The position numbers were made by a program, and so were the translations under genes. From positions 94,986,280-95,050,279 of the forward strand of contig OV050033.1 in NCBI GenBank assembly GCA_920105625.2: a stretch of 64,000 nt of DNA, in the 5' to 3' direction. The stretch is from Clusia tigrina. Its lineage: Eukaryota; Arthropoda; Insecta; Diptera; Clusiidae. Positions 49,895-58,724 of this stretch are shown here, piece by piece (the stretch's first letter is position 1; each line of letters begins with the position of its first letter). Below the pieces are notes generated by a model. That model worked only from the letters and a program-made list of their open reading frames with translations. It was not told the DNA's origin and made no database searches.

Positions 49895-51115
49895 ATGACA
49901 TTTTGTTATATACGAAATAATTTAAAAGTAAACATTCATAATAAAATATTACACTGCAGGGAATTACTGGTGAGATGTTTTTGTAAGTTAGAATGCAAAG
50001 TTAGAGTGCCATTTGGTGTAAATTTGTTTGAATTAGTACAGAATAAGGTTATGACAGACTCAGGTTCTGAAACAGAATTAGGAGAAGTTGAAGACCATGA
50101 GAATAGATTAAAAGACAATATTAAAACAGATACGGTAGATAATACTATTGTTTTAGAGAATCGAAAAATTAACACTACAAATAATATTTTGGAGAATCAA
50201 AATATTAATACAACAAATTATTTTGAAATGGCTACAATTGAGGAAAAAACTAAATTCATCTCAATGTGTTCCAACATTATTAGGGAGAATTACGATGGAA
50301 ATCCCCTTACTCTGAATTCTTTTCTGGATAAAATCAATTTAATTGAAGAGCTCACTTCACCTAATCTAAATACTTGTTTCATTTCTTTTATAAAATCGAA
50401 ACTAGACGGAAAAGCGAGAGAGATTCTTCCAGAACAGATAACGAACGTAGACCAAATTAAAAATACTCTTAAAAATAGAATAAAACCAGACAGCTCAAAA
50501 GTTGTAAGCGGCAGAATCGCGGCCTTACACGTTAAAAACAACAATTATGAAGAGTTTTCAAAAAATGTTGAAAATTTAGCTTATGCCTTACAACGTTCAC
50601 TTGTAATAGAGGGAATGACTAAAGAAAAAGCTGAGGAAATGGCAATGGAGCAGACAGTAAATATTTGTAGAAATAATGCTAAATCTGACATGGTGAAGGC
50701 AATTTTGGCATCTTCAGTCTTCAAAGAACCTAAGGATGTAGTTGCGAAATTGCTCGTAGAAGAAACGACATTTGGCAAAGATTTTCAAGTTTTAACAACG
50801 CATAGTAGTAGATCATTTCGCGACCATTCTAATAGAAGCAGACAGAGATCAAATAGGGCTAATTACAATAATTCTTACGGAAATAATTCACATTATAACT
50901 ATCGTGGTAACAATAAATCCCGTGGTCACAATAATTTTCGGGGTCGAAACAATTCTCAGGGACGTAGTTATAATAATCGTGGAAGATACAACAGTAGCTC
51001 CAATCGTGGCCAAGGATCACAGGGCAACTTTGGTGGTCAAGGTAGTTCTGTGTGTACTTTAAACGCAGAAGCCCCTCAACAGGAAATGTTGAGGGCAGAA
51101 GAAAACCAAATGTAA
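49895..51115 (+). CDS. gag: E2 Gag
   Basis: 406 codons, ATG at 49895 to TAA at 51115. Later in-frame ATGs at 50051 (MTDSGSETELGEVEDHE) and 50228 (MATIEEKTKF) are possible starts; the acidic stretch after 50051 looks like the usual Gag N-terminus, so 50051 is plausible. Residues about 112-300 resemble a retrotransposon capsid: an all-helical region with KLDGKAREILPE and IAALHVKNNNYEEFSKNVE. The C-terminal part (about 305-390) is a low-complexity Arg/Asn/Gly/Ser tail (YRGNNKSRG, FRGRNNSQGR, NRGQGSQGN) and shows no CCHC zinc knuckle, so nucleic-acid binding presumably relies on RG repeats. The last codons overlap pol, with a frameshift signal at 51058. Gag should assemble the cytoplasmic particle in which reverse transcription occurs. 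Confidence 0.9.
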   Translation: MTFCYIRNNLKVNIHNKILHCRELLVRCFCKLECKVRVPFGVNLFELVQNKVMTDSGSETELGEVEDHENRLKDNIKTDTVDNTIVLENRKINTTNNILENQNINTTNYFEMATIEEKTKFISMCSNIIRENYDGNPLTLNSFLDKINLIEELTSPNLNTCFISFIKSKLDGKAREILPEQITNVDQIKNTLKNRIKPDSSKVVSGRIAALHVKNNNYEEFSKNVENLAYALQRSLVIEGMTKEKAEEMAMEQTVNICRNNAKSDMVKAILASSVFKEPKDVVAKLLVEETTFGKDFQVLTTHSSRSFRDHSNRSRQRSNRANYNNSYGNNSHYNYRGNNKSRGHNNFRGRNNSQGRSYNNRGRYNSSSNRGQGSQGNFGGQGSSVCTLNAEAPQQEMLRAEENQM

Positions 51116-52983
51116 TCAATGAAACTATTGTTAAATCTGTATTTAGTTTAAATTTAAACTACTCAGATTTCATAAAGATAAACTGTCTAGCATCGTATAA
51201 AACAAATTCGTTTTTAGTTGACTCTCAAGCAGATATATCCATTCTTAAAGTTTCCTGTTTGAAAGATAATTTAAAAATAAATGAACAAAACATTGTTAAT
51301 ATAGTTGGTATAACTACAAATACTACAAAGTCACTGGGTACAATTGACACAAAATTACTAGTTTCTAACGTTTCAATACCCCAAGTTTTTCACATTGTTT
51401 CTGATAATTTTAATATTCCATCTGATGGAATACTAGGGAAAGATTTTTTAAAAGCGAATAAGTGCCAAATAGATTACAACACAATGACAGTTTCGTTTTA
51501 TGTTCATCATATACATAAAAAATTAACTATTCCAGTTTTTCATGGAATTGGTAAAAATTCGTTTTTTCTTCCACCAAGATGTGAAGTATTTAGAGAATTT
51601 CAGGTTGATACCATAACCGAACCAGTTTTTGTCGATTGTCAGGAAATATGTGAGGGCATCTTTATCAGCAAATGTATTGTAAATTCTAAAAATCCTCTTC
51701 TACGTATTCTTAATACGACTGATGAAATGAAACTTGTTCATAACTATGATGTCAAAACCGAAAAACTTTCAGATTTTTATATTTATTCAATTAATGAAGG
51801 CTTTCTTTGTAACGAACGTGTTCGAAATTTGAAAACAATCTTAAATGACAAAATGCCAGATTATATCAGGGAAGATTTAATGCCCTTATGCGAAAAATAT
51901 GCGGATATTTTCACGTTAAAAGACGACAAAATGACAATGAATAGTTTTTACGAACAAAAGTTAAGGCTCAATGATACAGCGCCAGTTTATATAAAAAACT
52001 ACCGTCTTCCGTATACGCAAAGAGCTGAAATAAAAAAGCAAGTTCAGAGTTTACTCGATAATAACTTAATTGAACCCAGCACTTCGAATTACAACAGTCC
52101 CTTAATTTTAGTGCCAAAAAAGAGTCCAAATGAAAGCAAATCATATCGTATATGCGTGGATTTCAGAGCTATCAATAAAAAGTTAATTGCTGACAAGTTT
52201 CCTCTTCCAAGGATAGATGACATACTTGATAATTTGGGTCGAGCTAAATACTTTTCTATTATTGATTTATTTTCTGGTTTTCATCAGATACCACTTCATG
52301 CTGATTCAAGAGATATAACATCTTTTAATACTGATCAAGGTGCGTTCCGTTGGAAAGTTTTGCCATTTGGGTTAAATGTGGCTCCAAATTCGTTTTCTCG
52401 AATGATGTCTATAGCATTTTCAGGTTTAGAACCTAACAAAGCATTTTTATACATAGATGATATCATTGTAGTTGGCTGTAGTAAACAACATCACTTGAAA
52501 AATTTAACCGATGTTTTTAACATATTAAAGAAATTTAATTTAAAAATTAACCCTTATAAATGCAATTTTTTTAGATCAGAAGTAACCTTTTTGGGTCATA
52601 GTTGTACCTCAAATGGACTTTTGCCCGATAACGCCAAAATTTCGGCTGTCCAAAAATATACAGTACCCACAGACAAAGATTCTGTCAAACGTTTCGTTGC
52701 TTTTGCAAATTATTACAGGAGATTCATTCCTAATTTCGCGTCTCTTGCAGCACCCCTTAATCATATTACAAGGAAAAGGGTTACTTTTGTTTGGGATGAA
52801 AAATGCCAACTATCCTTTGAAAAACTAAAAATGGAATTAATTTCTCCAAAAATTCTTCAATATCCAGATTTTTCAAAAAAATTTCTCATCACAGTTGACG
52901 CATCAAAGATTGCTTGCGGAGCAATTCTTAGTCAAAACATTAATGGACACGATTTACCTATATTACGCTTCCAAAGCTTTTAG
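51046..52983 (+). CDS. pol: E2 Pol, protease and reverse transcriptase (frameshifted in RNase H)
   Basis: Pol frame, open from 51046 just after a TAG; it is entered by -1 frameshifting from gag, so it needs no start codon. Numbering from 51052: protease motif LVDSQADISIL with the catalytic Asp at 57, where the usual D-S/T-G reads D-S-Q; DGILGKDFL near 125. RT blocks: NYNSPLILVPKK, ICVDFRAINKK, SIIDLFSGFHQIPL, VLPFGLNVAPNSF, YIDD at 467-470 (intact) and FLGHSCT. RNase H begins with VDASK (Asp 616). The frame then runs into a stop at 52983; conserved RNase H sequence continues in another frame, so a one-base loss lies near 52,955-52,962 (CCTATATTACG). RT and protease appear intact. Confidence 0.9.
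   Translation, partial: FCVYFKRRSPSTGNVEGRRKPNVINETIVKSVFSLNLNYSDFIKINCLASYKTNSFLVDSQADISILKVSCLKDNLKINEQNIVNIVGITTNTTKSLGTIDTKLLVSNVSIPQVFHIVSDNFNIPSDGILGKDFLKANKCQIDYNTMTVSFYVHHIHKKLTIPVFHGIGKNSFFLPPRCEVFREFQVDTITEPVFVDCQEICEGIFISKCIVNSKNPLLRILNTTDEMKLVHNYDVKTEKLSDFYIYSINEGFLCNERVRNLKTILNDKMPDYIREDLMPLCEKYADIFTLKDDKMTMNSFYEQKLRLNDTAPVYIKNYRLPYTQRAEIKKQVQSLLDNNLIEPSTSNYNSPLILVPKKSPNESKSYRICVDFRAINKKLIADKFPLPRIDDILDNLGRAKYFSIIDLFSGFHQIPLHADSRDITSFNTDQGAFRWKVLPFGLNVAPNSFSRMMSIAFSGLEPNKAFLYIDDIIVVGCSKQHHLKNLTDVFNILKKFNLKINPYKCNFFRSEVTFLGHSCTSNGLLPDNAKISAVQKYTVPTDKDSVKRFVAFANYYRRFIPNFASLAAPLNHITRKRVTFVWDEKCQLSFEKLKMELISPKILQYPDFSKKFLITVDASKIACGAILSQNINGHDLPILRFQSF
51058..51095 (+). promoter_or_regulatory. 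Programmed -1 ribosomal frameshift signal of E2
   Basis: Slippery heptamer T_TTA_AAC (51058-51064), correctly phased to the gag codons TTA AAC. After an 8-nt spacer comes a perfect 8-bp stem, CCCTCAAC (51073-51080) with GTTGAGGG (51088-51095), and a 7-nt loop. The gag (frame 2) to pol (frame 1) change is exactly -1, and the overlap is only 70 nt (51046-51115), so the signal lies where it must. A pseudoknot cannot be judged by eye. Confidence 0.85.
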
Positions 52984-54760
52984 TTCATCGGATCAGAAAA
53001 AACCAATTATAGAATTAGAACTTTTTGCAATATATTTTGCTATAAATCAATTTCGACCATATATTTACGGCACCGAATTCATTGTTAGATCAGATCATAG
53101 ACCGTTAGTGTATTTATTTAATATGAAGGATCCGTCTTCTAAATTAACAAAAATAAGACTAAAATTATCAGAATACAACTTTTCCATCGAATATATTAAA
53201 GACAAAGATAATGTCGGAGCAGATGCTTTATCTCGTATTTCAATTGACGAATTGAAAAATACAGATAATAAAAATATTTTAGCTATGACAACTCGCGCGA
53301 TGTCTAAGCGAAACGACAGCAATGAAAAGCCATTAGGAAAAGTTGAAAACCCATTAAAATTACAAATTTATGATAAATTTTCACAAGAATTTAGTCGGAA
53401 AGTTGCAAAAATTAAATCGGTAATATATTACGAAAATGAGAAAATAACTCAGATCCAATTAAGAATTTTTAACAAGTTTAAACTTAAATTTTTTATAAAT
53501 GTTGATATTGTTAATGAAACATTGAATTTCGATGATATGCTTTTACGGCTACAAAGAGAAGCCAACAATAATAACATTTATATTGCAGAATGGGCAAAAA
53601 ACGATAAATTTTTTACATTATACACCATTCAAGAACTAAAAAACCATGGTAATAAAATATTAAAAACATTTGAAATTTTGTTAGTTGAACCAATAGAAAA
53701 GGTATTCGATGAAAATAGAAAAAGACAACTTTTGGAAATCTATCATAACGATCCAATCATAGGCGGTCACTGTGGACGTAAACGATTGTATGCAAAACTA
53801 AAAGCAAAATATTATTGGAAAGGAATGACTAGGGACATCGCCTCATTTGTGAGAAATTGCGGAGAATGTAATTTAAACAAGGTAAAACCGGGAACTAAGG
53901 AAGAACTTATATTAACACCAACACCCATAAAACCTTTTGATGTAGTAATATTAGACACAATTGGCCCATTGCCAACATCTAAATACGAAAATAAGTATGC
54001 ACTAACTTTAATGTGCGATTTTACAAAATATTTGGTCACTATTGCTTTACCTGATAAGAAAGCCACAACAGTTGCACAAGCAATCTTTGAAAACTTTATT
54101 CTGATCTATGGAAGGATGAATGTCATTGTTTCAGATTTAGGTACGGAATTTAAAAACGAAATTTTCTGCGAACTGTGTAAATTTTTAAAAATACAAATTA
54201 ATTTTTCAACGGCATATCACCACCAAACGTTAGGAACTATCGAGCGAAATCATCGTGTTTTTAACGAATATATAAGATCATATATTAAAGAAACCATTTC
54301 AGACTGGGACACTTATTTAAAGTATTTTACATTTTTTCATAACTCAACGTCGAGTTCAGTGTTTGACAACAAATATACACCATTTGAGTTAGTTTTTGGA
54401 AGAAGGGCAACTATGACAAACGAATTACAGCTAGAAAAAATTGATCCCATTTACAACACGGATAATTATGCAAAGGAAATGAAATATCGTTTACAAAAAT
54501 CTCACATAATGACAAAAGATCTCATAGAAAAAAATAAACAAAGAAACAAAAAATTGTATGATACTTTGTCTAAGCCGTTAAATCTGAAAATCAATGACAA
54601 GGTATTGATAAAAAAAGAACCATATGATAAATTTAATAATATTTATGATGGTCCGTTTATAGTAACCAAAATAAAGGGAGTAAATGTTACTTATTATAAT
54701 GAGGCTTCAAACAAAGAAAAAACAGTCCATAAAGACAGATTAAGGTTGGTAAATAATTAA
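52895..54760 (+). CDS. pol: E2 Pol, RNase H remainder and integrase
   Basis: Continuation of pol after the one-base shift; the Met at 52895 is not a real start, and homology begins at about residue 23 (YYASKAF). RNase H: E42, D67 (RSDHRPL) and D110 (GADALSR) complete the active site started in the upstream frame. A variable linker with MTTRAMSK follows. Integrase: HHCC zinc finger with H near 282 and 289 and Cys in RNCGEC; catalytic D near 352 (LDTIGPLP), D near 413 (SDLGTEF) and E near 449 (GTIERNHR), with exactly 35 residues between the last two. The C-terminus carries the GPF (GPY/F-type) module near 588 and ends RLRLVNN-stop at 54760. No chromodomain. Integrase is intact but lies downstream of the frameshift. 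Confidence 0.92.
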   Translation: MTHQRLLAEQFLVKTLMDTIYLYYASKAFSSSDQKKPIIELELFAIYFAINQFRPYIYGTEFIVRSDHRPLVYLFNMKDPSSKLTKIRLKLSEYNFSIEYIKDKDNVGADALSRISIDELKNTDNKNILAMTTRAMSKRNDSNEKPLGKVENPLKLQIYDKFSQEFSRKVAKIKSVIYYENEKITQIQLRIFNKFKLKFFINVDIVNETLNFDDMLLRLQREANNNNIYIAEWAKNDKFFTLYTIQELKNHGNKILKTFEILLVEPIEKVFDENRKRQLLEIYHNDPIIGGHCGRKRLYAKLKAKYYWKGMTRDIASFVRNCGECNLNKVKPGTKEELILTPTPIKPFDVVILDTIGPLPTSKYENKYALTLMCDFTKYLVTIALPDKKATTVAQAIFENFILIYGRMNVIVSDLGTEFKNEIFCELCKFLKIQINFSTAYHHQTLGTIERNHRVFNEYIRSYIKETISDWDTYLKYFTFFHNSTSSSVFDNKYTPFELVFGRRATMTNELQLEKIDPIYNTDNYAKEMKYRLQKSHIMTKDLIEKNKQRNKKLYDTLSKPLNLKINDKVLIKKEPYDKFNNIYDGPFIVTKIKGVNVTYYNEASNKEKTVHKDRLRLVNN

Positions 54761-54978
54761 ACATTATTATTATATCAAAAATACATTTTTATTTTAACAA
54801 AACCTTTATTGTTCTAAAAATTAAACAAAAAACAAAATTATTATACATTAGTAGAAAAAAAATGAAAATTTTAAAATAGTATTGTAATACCTTAACATTA
54901 CCACAAATCAATATATGTTATCAGAAAAAATTAAAAATTTTTGAAATAATATTGCAGTAACTAAACACTACTTTATAT

Positions 54979-55017
<39 letters not shown>

Positions 55018-55254
55018 AATTGGAATTTATTTTGTTTTTTTAAAATAATATTGTATTAAACTAAAAATTACTATACATTATTAGAAAAAATTAAAAAATT
55101 TTAAAATAACATTGCAATACCTAAACATTATTAAACAAAAACTTAAGAAATACTAGAATTAAAAAAAAAAAAAAAAAAAAAAAAGTTTAAGGACCAAACA
55201 GACTGATCAACTGATTTGGGTTTGAAAATTTTTTTTTTTTTTTGTTTTTTTCCT
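54761..55254 (+). other. E2 3' non-coding region with degenerate tandem repeat and long A runs
   Basis: No env-like ORF. A degenerate AT-rich unit recurs about four times, with cores ATTGTAATAC (54881), ATTGCAGTAA (54951), ATTGTATTAA (55050) and ATTGCAATAC (55111), each followed by AAC/AAA-ATTA. Homopolymers interrupt it: A33 at 54983-55015, A24 at 55161-55184 and a T run at 55229-55243. The run lengths may be unreliable. Confidence 0.75.
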
Positions 55255-55266
55255 AAGGAAGGGAGG
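55255..55266 (+). promoter_or_regulatory. E2 polypurine tract
   Basis: AAGGAAGGGAGG directly before the 3' LTR. All purine, as expected for the plus-strand primer left by RNase H. Confidence 0.85.
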
Positions 55267-55584
55267 TGTAGTGCCAACTCATCACCCATTATCCTATTCT
55301 CTTATCTTATTATATACTTACTTATAACTAGACTACTTACTCCTATCCTACTTATTATATCTTACTTATTGTACCTATACCTAGCTTACTTACTCTAATC
55401 ATAATATAACTATATTAATAACTCTTATACTATACACACTGTAATAGTAACCATCACTGTAATATAAGCAAGCATTATTATAAATACATAAAATAAACCT
55501 GCTAAGAGGCAGTCTTGAACAAACCACCAAACGATCATCGTCTTGAGTATTTATTTCACTTGCCTTTCGCAACCATCCGCCACA
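55267..55584 (+). repeat. E2 3' LTR (318 bp)
   Basis: Follows the PPT directly and ends CCGCCACA, after which satellite resumes. No difference from the 5' LTR was found by eye, so insertion or gene conversion is very recent. Confidence 0.95.
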
Positions 55585-55588
55585 ACGT
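55585..55588. repeat. E2 right flanking 4-mer (ACGT)
   Basis: Corresponds to satellite positions 12-15 but reads ACGT, not ACAT. It keeps the satellite register: the next monomer starts at 55770, as predicted. Confidence 0.6.
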
Positions 55589-58500
55589 ATAAATGCTTGT
55601 AACTTTTTACTGGAGCGTCATAAAACCTTGAAATTTTGTAACAATAAAGTTGTCGAGCCTCTTGTCAATTTAAGCAATCGCTCAAAGCTGTGCTACCCTT
55701 GAGTCCCAAATCAACCACTGATAAAGCTTCAAATGGCCCTAACTAATATACGGTACGTCCTACACCTATCAAAGTTTGCAACATATAAATGCTTGTAACT
55801 TTTTACTGGAGCGTCATAAAACCTTGAAATTTTGTAACAATAAAGTACTCGAGCCTCTTGTCAATTTAAGCAATTGCCTAAAGCGGTGCTACCCTTGAGT
55901 CCCAAATCAAACACTGATAAAACTTCAAATGGCCCTAACTTCTATACGGTACGTCCTACACCTATCAAAGTTTGCAACATACAAATACTTGTAACTTTTT
56001 ACTGGAGCGTCATAAAACCTTGAAATTTTGTAACAATAAAGTACTCGAGCCTCTTGTCAATTTAAGTTATCGCTCAAAGCTGTGCTACCCTTGAGTCCCA
56101 CATCAAACACTGATAAAAATTCAAATGGCCCTAACTTCTATATGGTACGTCCTACACCTATCAAAGTTTGCAACATACAAATGCTTGTAACTTTTTACTG
56201 GAGCGTCATAAAACCTTGAAATTTTGTAACAATAAAGTACTGGAGCCTCTTGTCAATTTAAGCTATCGCTCAAAGCTGTGCTACCCTTGAGTCCCAAATC
56301 AAACACTGATAAAACTTCAAATGGCCCTAACTTCTATACGGTACGTCCTACACCTATCAAAGTTTGCAACATATAAATGCTTGTAACTTTTTACTGGAGC
56401 GTCATAAAACTTTGAAATTTTGTAACAATTAAGTACTCGAGCCTCTTGTCAATTTAAGCTATCGCTCAAAGCTATGCTACCCTTGAGTCCCAAATCAAAC
56501 ACTGATAAAGCTTCAAATGGCCCTAACTTCTATACGGTACATCCTACACCTATCAAAGTTTGCAACATTCAAATGCTTGTAAATTTTTACTGGATCGTCA
56601 TAAAACCTTGAAATTTTGTAACAATAAAGTACTCGAGCCTCTTGTCAATTTAAGCTATCGCTCAAAGCTGTGCTACCCTTGAGTCCCAAATCAAACACTG
56701 ATAAAGTTTCAAATGGCCCTAACTTCTATACGGTACGTCCTACACTTATCAAAGTTTGCAACATATAAATGCTTGTAACTTTTTACTGCAGCGTCATAAA
56801 ACCTTGAAATTTTCTAACAATAAAGTACTCGAGCCTCTTGTCAATTTAAGCTATCGCTTAAAGCTATGCTACCCTTGAGTCCCAAATCAAACACTGATAA
56901 AAATTCAATTGGCCCTAACTTATATACGATACGTCCTACACCTATCAAAGTTGGCAACATACAAATGCTTGTAACTTTTTACTGGAGCGTCATGAAACCT
57001 TGAAATTTTGTAACAATAAAGTACTCGAGCCTCTTGTCAATTTAAGCTATCGCTCAAAGCTGTGCTACCCTTGAATCAAAAATCAAACACTGATAAAGCT
57101 TCAAATGGCCCTAACTTCTATACGGTACGTCCTACAACTATCAAAGTTTGCAACATACAAATGCTTGTAACTTTTTACTGGAGCGTCATAAAACCTTGAA
57201 ATTTTGTAACAATAAAGTACTCGAGCCTCTTGTCAATTTAAGCTATCGCTCAAAGCTGTGCTATCCTTGAGTTCCAAATCAAACACTGATAAAACTTCAA
57301 ATGGAACTAACTTCTATACGGTACGTCCTACACCTATCAAAGTTTGCAACATACATATGCTTGTAACTTTTTACTGGCGCGTCATAAAACCTTGAAATTT
57401 TGTAAAAATAAAGTATTCGAGCCTCTGGTCAATTTAAGTTTTCGCTGAAAGCTGTGCTACCCTTGAGTCCCAAATCAAACACTGATAAAGCTTCAAATGG
57501 CCCTAACTTCTATACGGTACGTCCTACACCTATCAAAGTTTGCAACATTCAAATGCTTGTAACTTTTTACTGGATCGTCATAAAACCTTGATATTTTGTA
57601 ACAATAAAGTACTCGAGCCTCTTGTCAATTTAAGCTATCGCTTAAAGCTGTGCTACCTTTGAGTCCCAAATCAAACACTGATAAAAATTCAAATGGCCCT
57701 AACTTCTAAACGGTACGTCCTACACCTATCAAAGTTTGCAACATATAAATGCTTGTAACTTTTTACTGCAGTGTCACAAAACCTTGAAATTTTGTAACAA
57801 TAAAGTACTCGAGCCTCTTGTTAATTTAAGCTTTCGCTCAAAGCTGTGCTACCGTTGAGTCCCAAATCAAACACTGATAAAGCTTCAAATGGCCCTAACT
57901 TCTATACGGTACGTCCTACACCTATCATAGTTTGCAACATACAAATGCTTGTAACTTTTTACTGGAGCGTTATAAAACCTTGAAATTTTGTAACAATAAA
58001 GTACTCGAGCCTCTTGTCAATTTAAGCTATCGCTCAAAGCTGTGCTACCCTTGAATCCCAAATCAAACACTGATAAAGCTTCAAATGGCCCTAACTTCTA
58101 TACGGTACGTCCAACACCTATCAAAGTTTGCAACATACAAATGCTTGTAATTTTTTACTGGAGCGTCATAAAACCTTGAAATTTTGTAACAATAAAGTAC
58201 TCGAGCCTCTTGTCAATTTAAGCTATCGCTCAAAGCTGTGCTACCCTTGAGTTCCAAATCAAACACTGATAAAACTTCAAATGGAACTAACTTCTATACG
58301 GTACGTCCTACACCTATCAAAGTTTGCAACATACATATGCTTGTAACTTTTTACTGGAGCGTCATAAAACCTTGAAATTTTGTAACAATAAAGTACTCGA
58401 GCCTCTTGTCAATTTAAGCTTTCGCTCAAAGCTGTGCTACCCTTGAGTCCCAAATCAAACACTGATAAAGCTTCAAATGGCCCTAACTTCCATACGGTAC

Positions 58501-58724
58501 GTCCTACACCTATCAAAGTTTGCAACATTCAAATGCTTGTAACTTTTTACTGGATCGTCATAAAACCTTGATATTTTGTAACAATAAAGTACTGGAGCCT
58601 CTTGTCAATTTAAGCTATCGCTTAAAGCTGTGCTACCTTTGAGTCCCAAATCAAACACTGATAAAAATTCAAATGGCCCTAACTTCTAAACGGTACGTCC
58701 TACACCTATCAAAGTTTGCAACAT
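55585..58724. repeat. Satellite block right of E2 (16 monomers), copy of the block left of E2
   Basis: Matches 45391-48334 (see that entry), starting at the first base after the E2 LTR. It has one extra monomer at about 56,160-56,355 (ACTGGAGCC type), without which the offset is 10,194 bp = E2 + 4 + 15 monomers. It runs from class B to class A, just as the left copy does. Confidence 0.88.

Larger units (their letters stand above)
48335..55584 (+). mobile_element. LTR retrotransposon E2, mdg1/412-like Ty3/gypsy, very recent
   Basis: A complete 7,250-bp element: identical 318-bp LTRs, tRNA-Arg-type PBS, 1.2-kb A-rich leader, gag, -1 frameshift signal, pol with protease, RT, RNase H and integrase, an A-rich 3' region and a PPT. 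Features shared with the mdg1/412 group include the long leader, Arg primer, Gag without a zinc knuckle, the RNase H-region sequence SDHRPLVYLFNMKDPSSKLT, and an MTTRAMSK segment after the DALSRI motif. No env ORF. Only one coding lesion is evident (one base in RNase H). The 4-mers abutting the element are ACAT and ACGT, a one-base mismatch. Confidence 0.95.

Noticed and set aside
54761..55266. Search for an env gene downstream of E2 integrase, and downstream of E1 integrase (19434-19543)
   Set aside because: Both intervals are too short or too low in complexity, with no open frame. Neither element has an envelope gene.
55216..55398. Open frame across the E2 PPT and 3' LTR
   Set aside because: It begins in a T run and crosses the LTR boundary. 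The translation is hydrophobic only because the DNA is T-rich.
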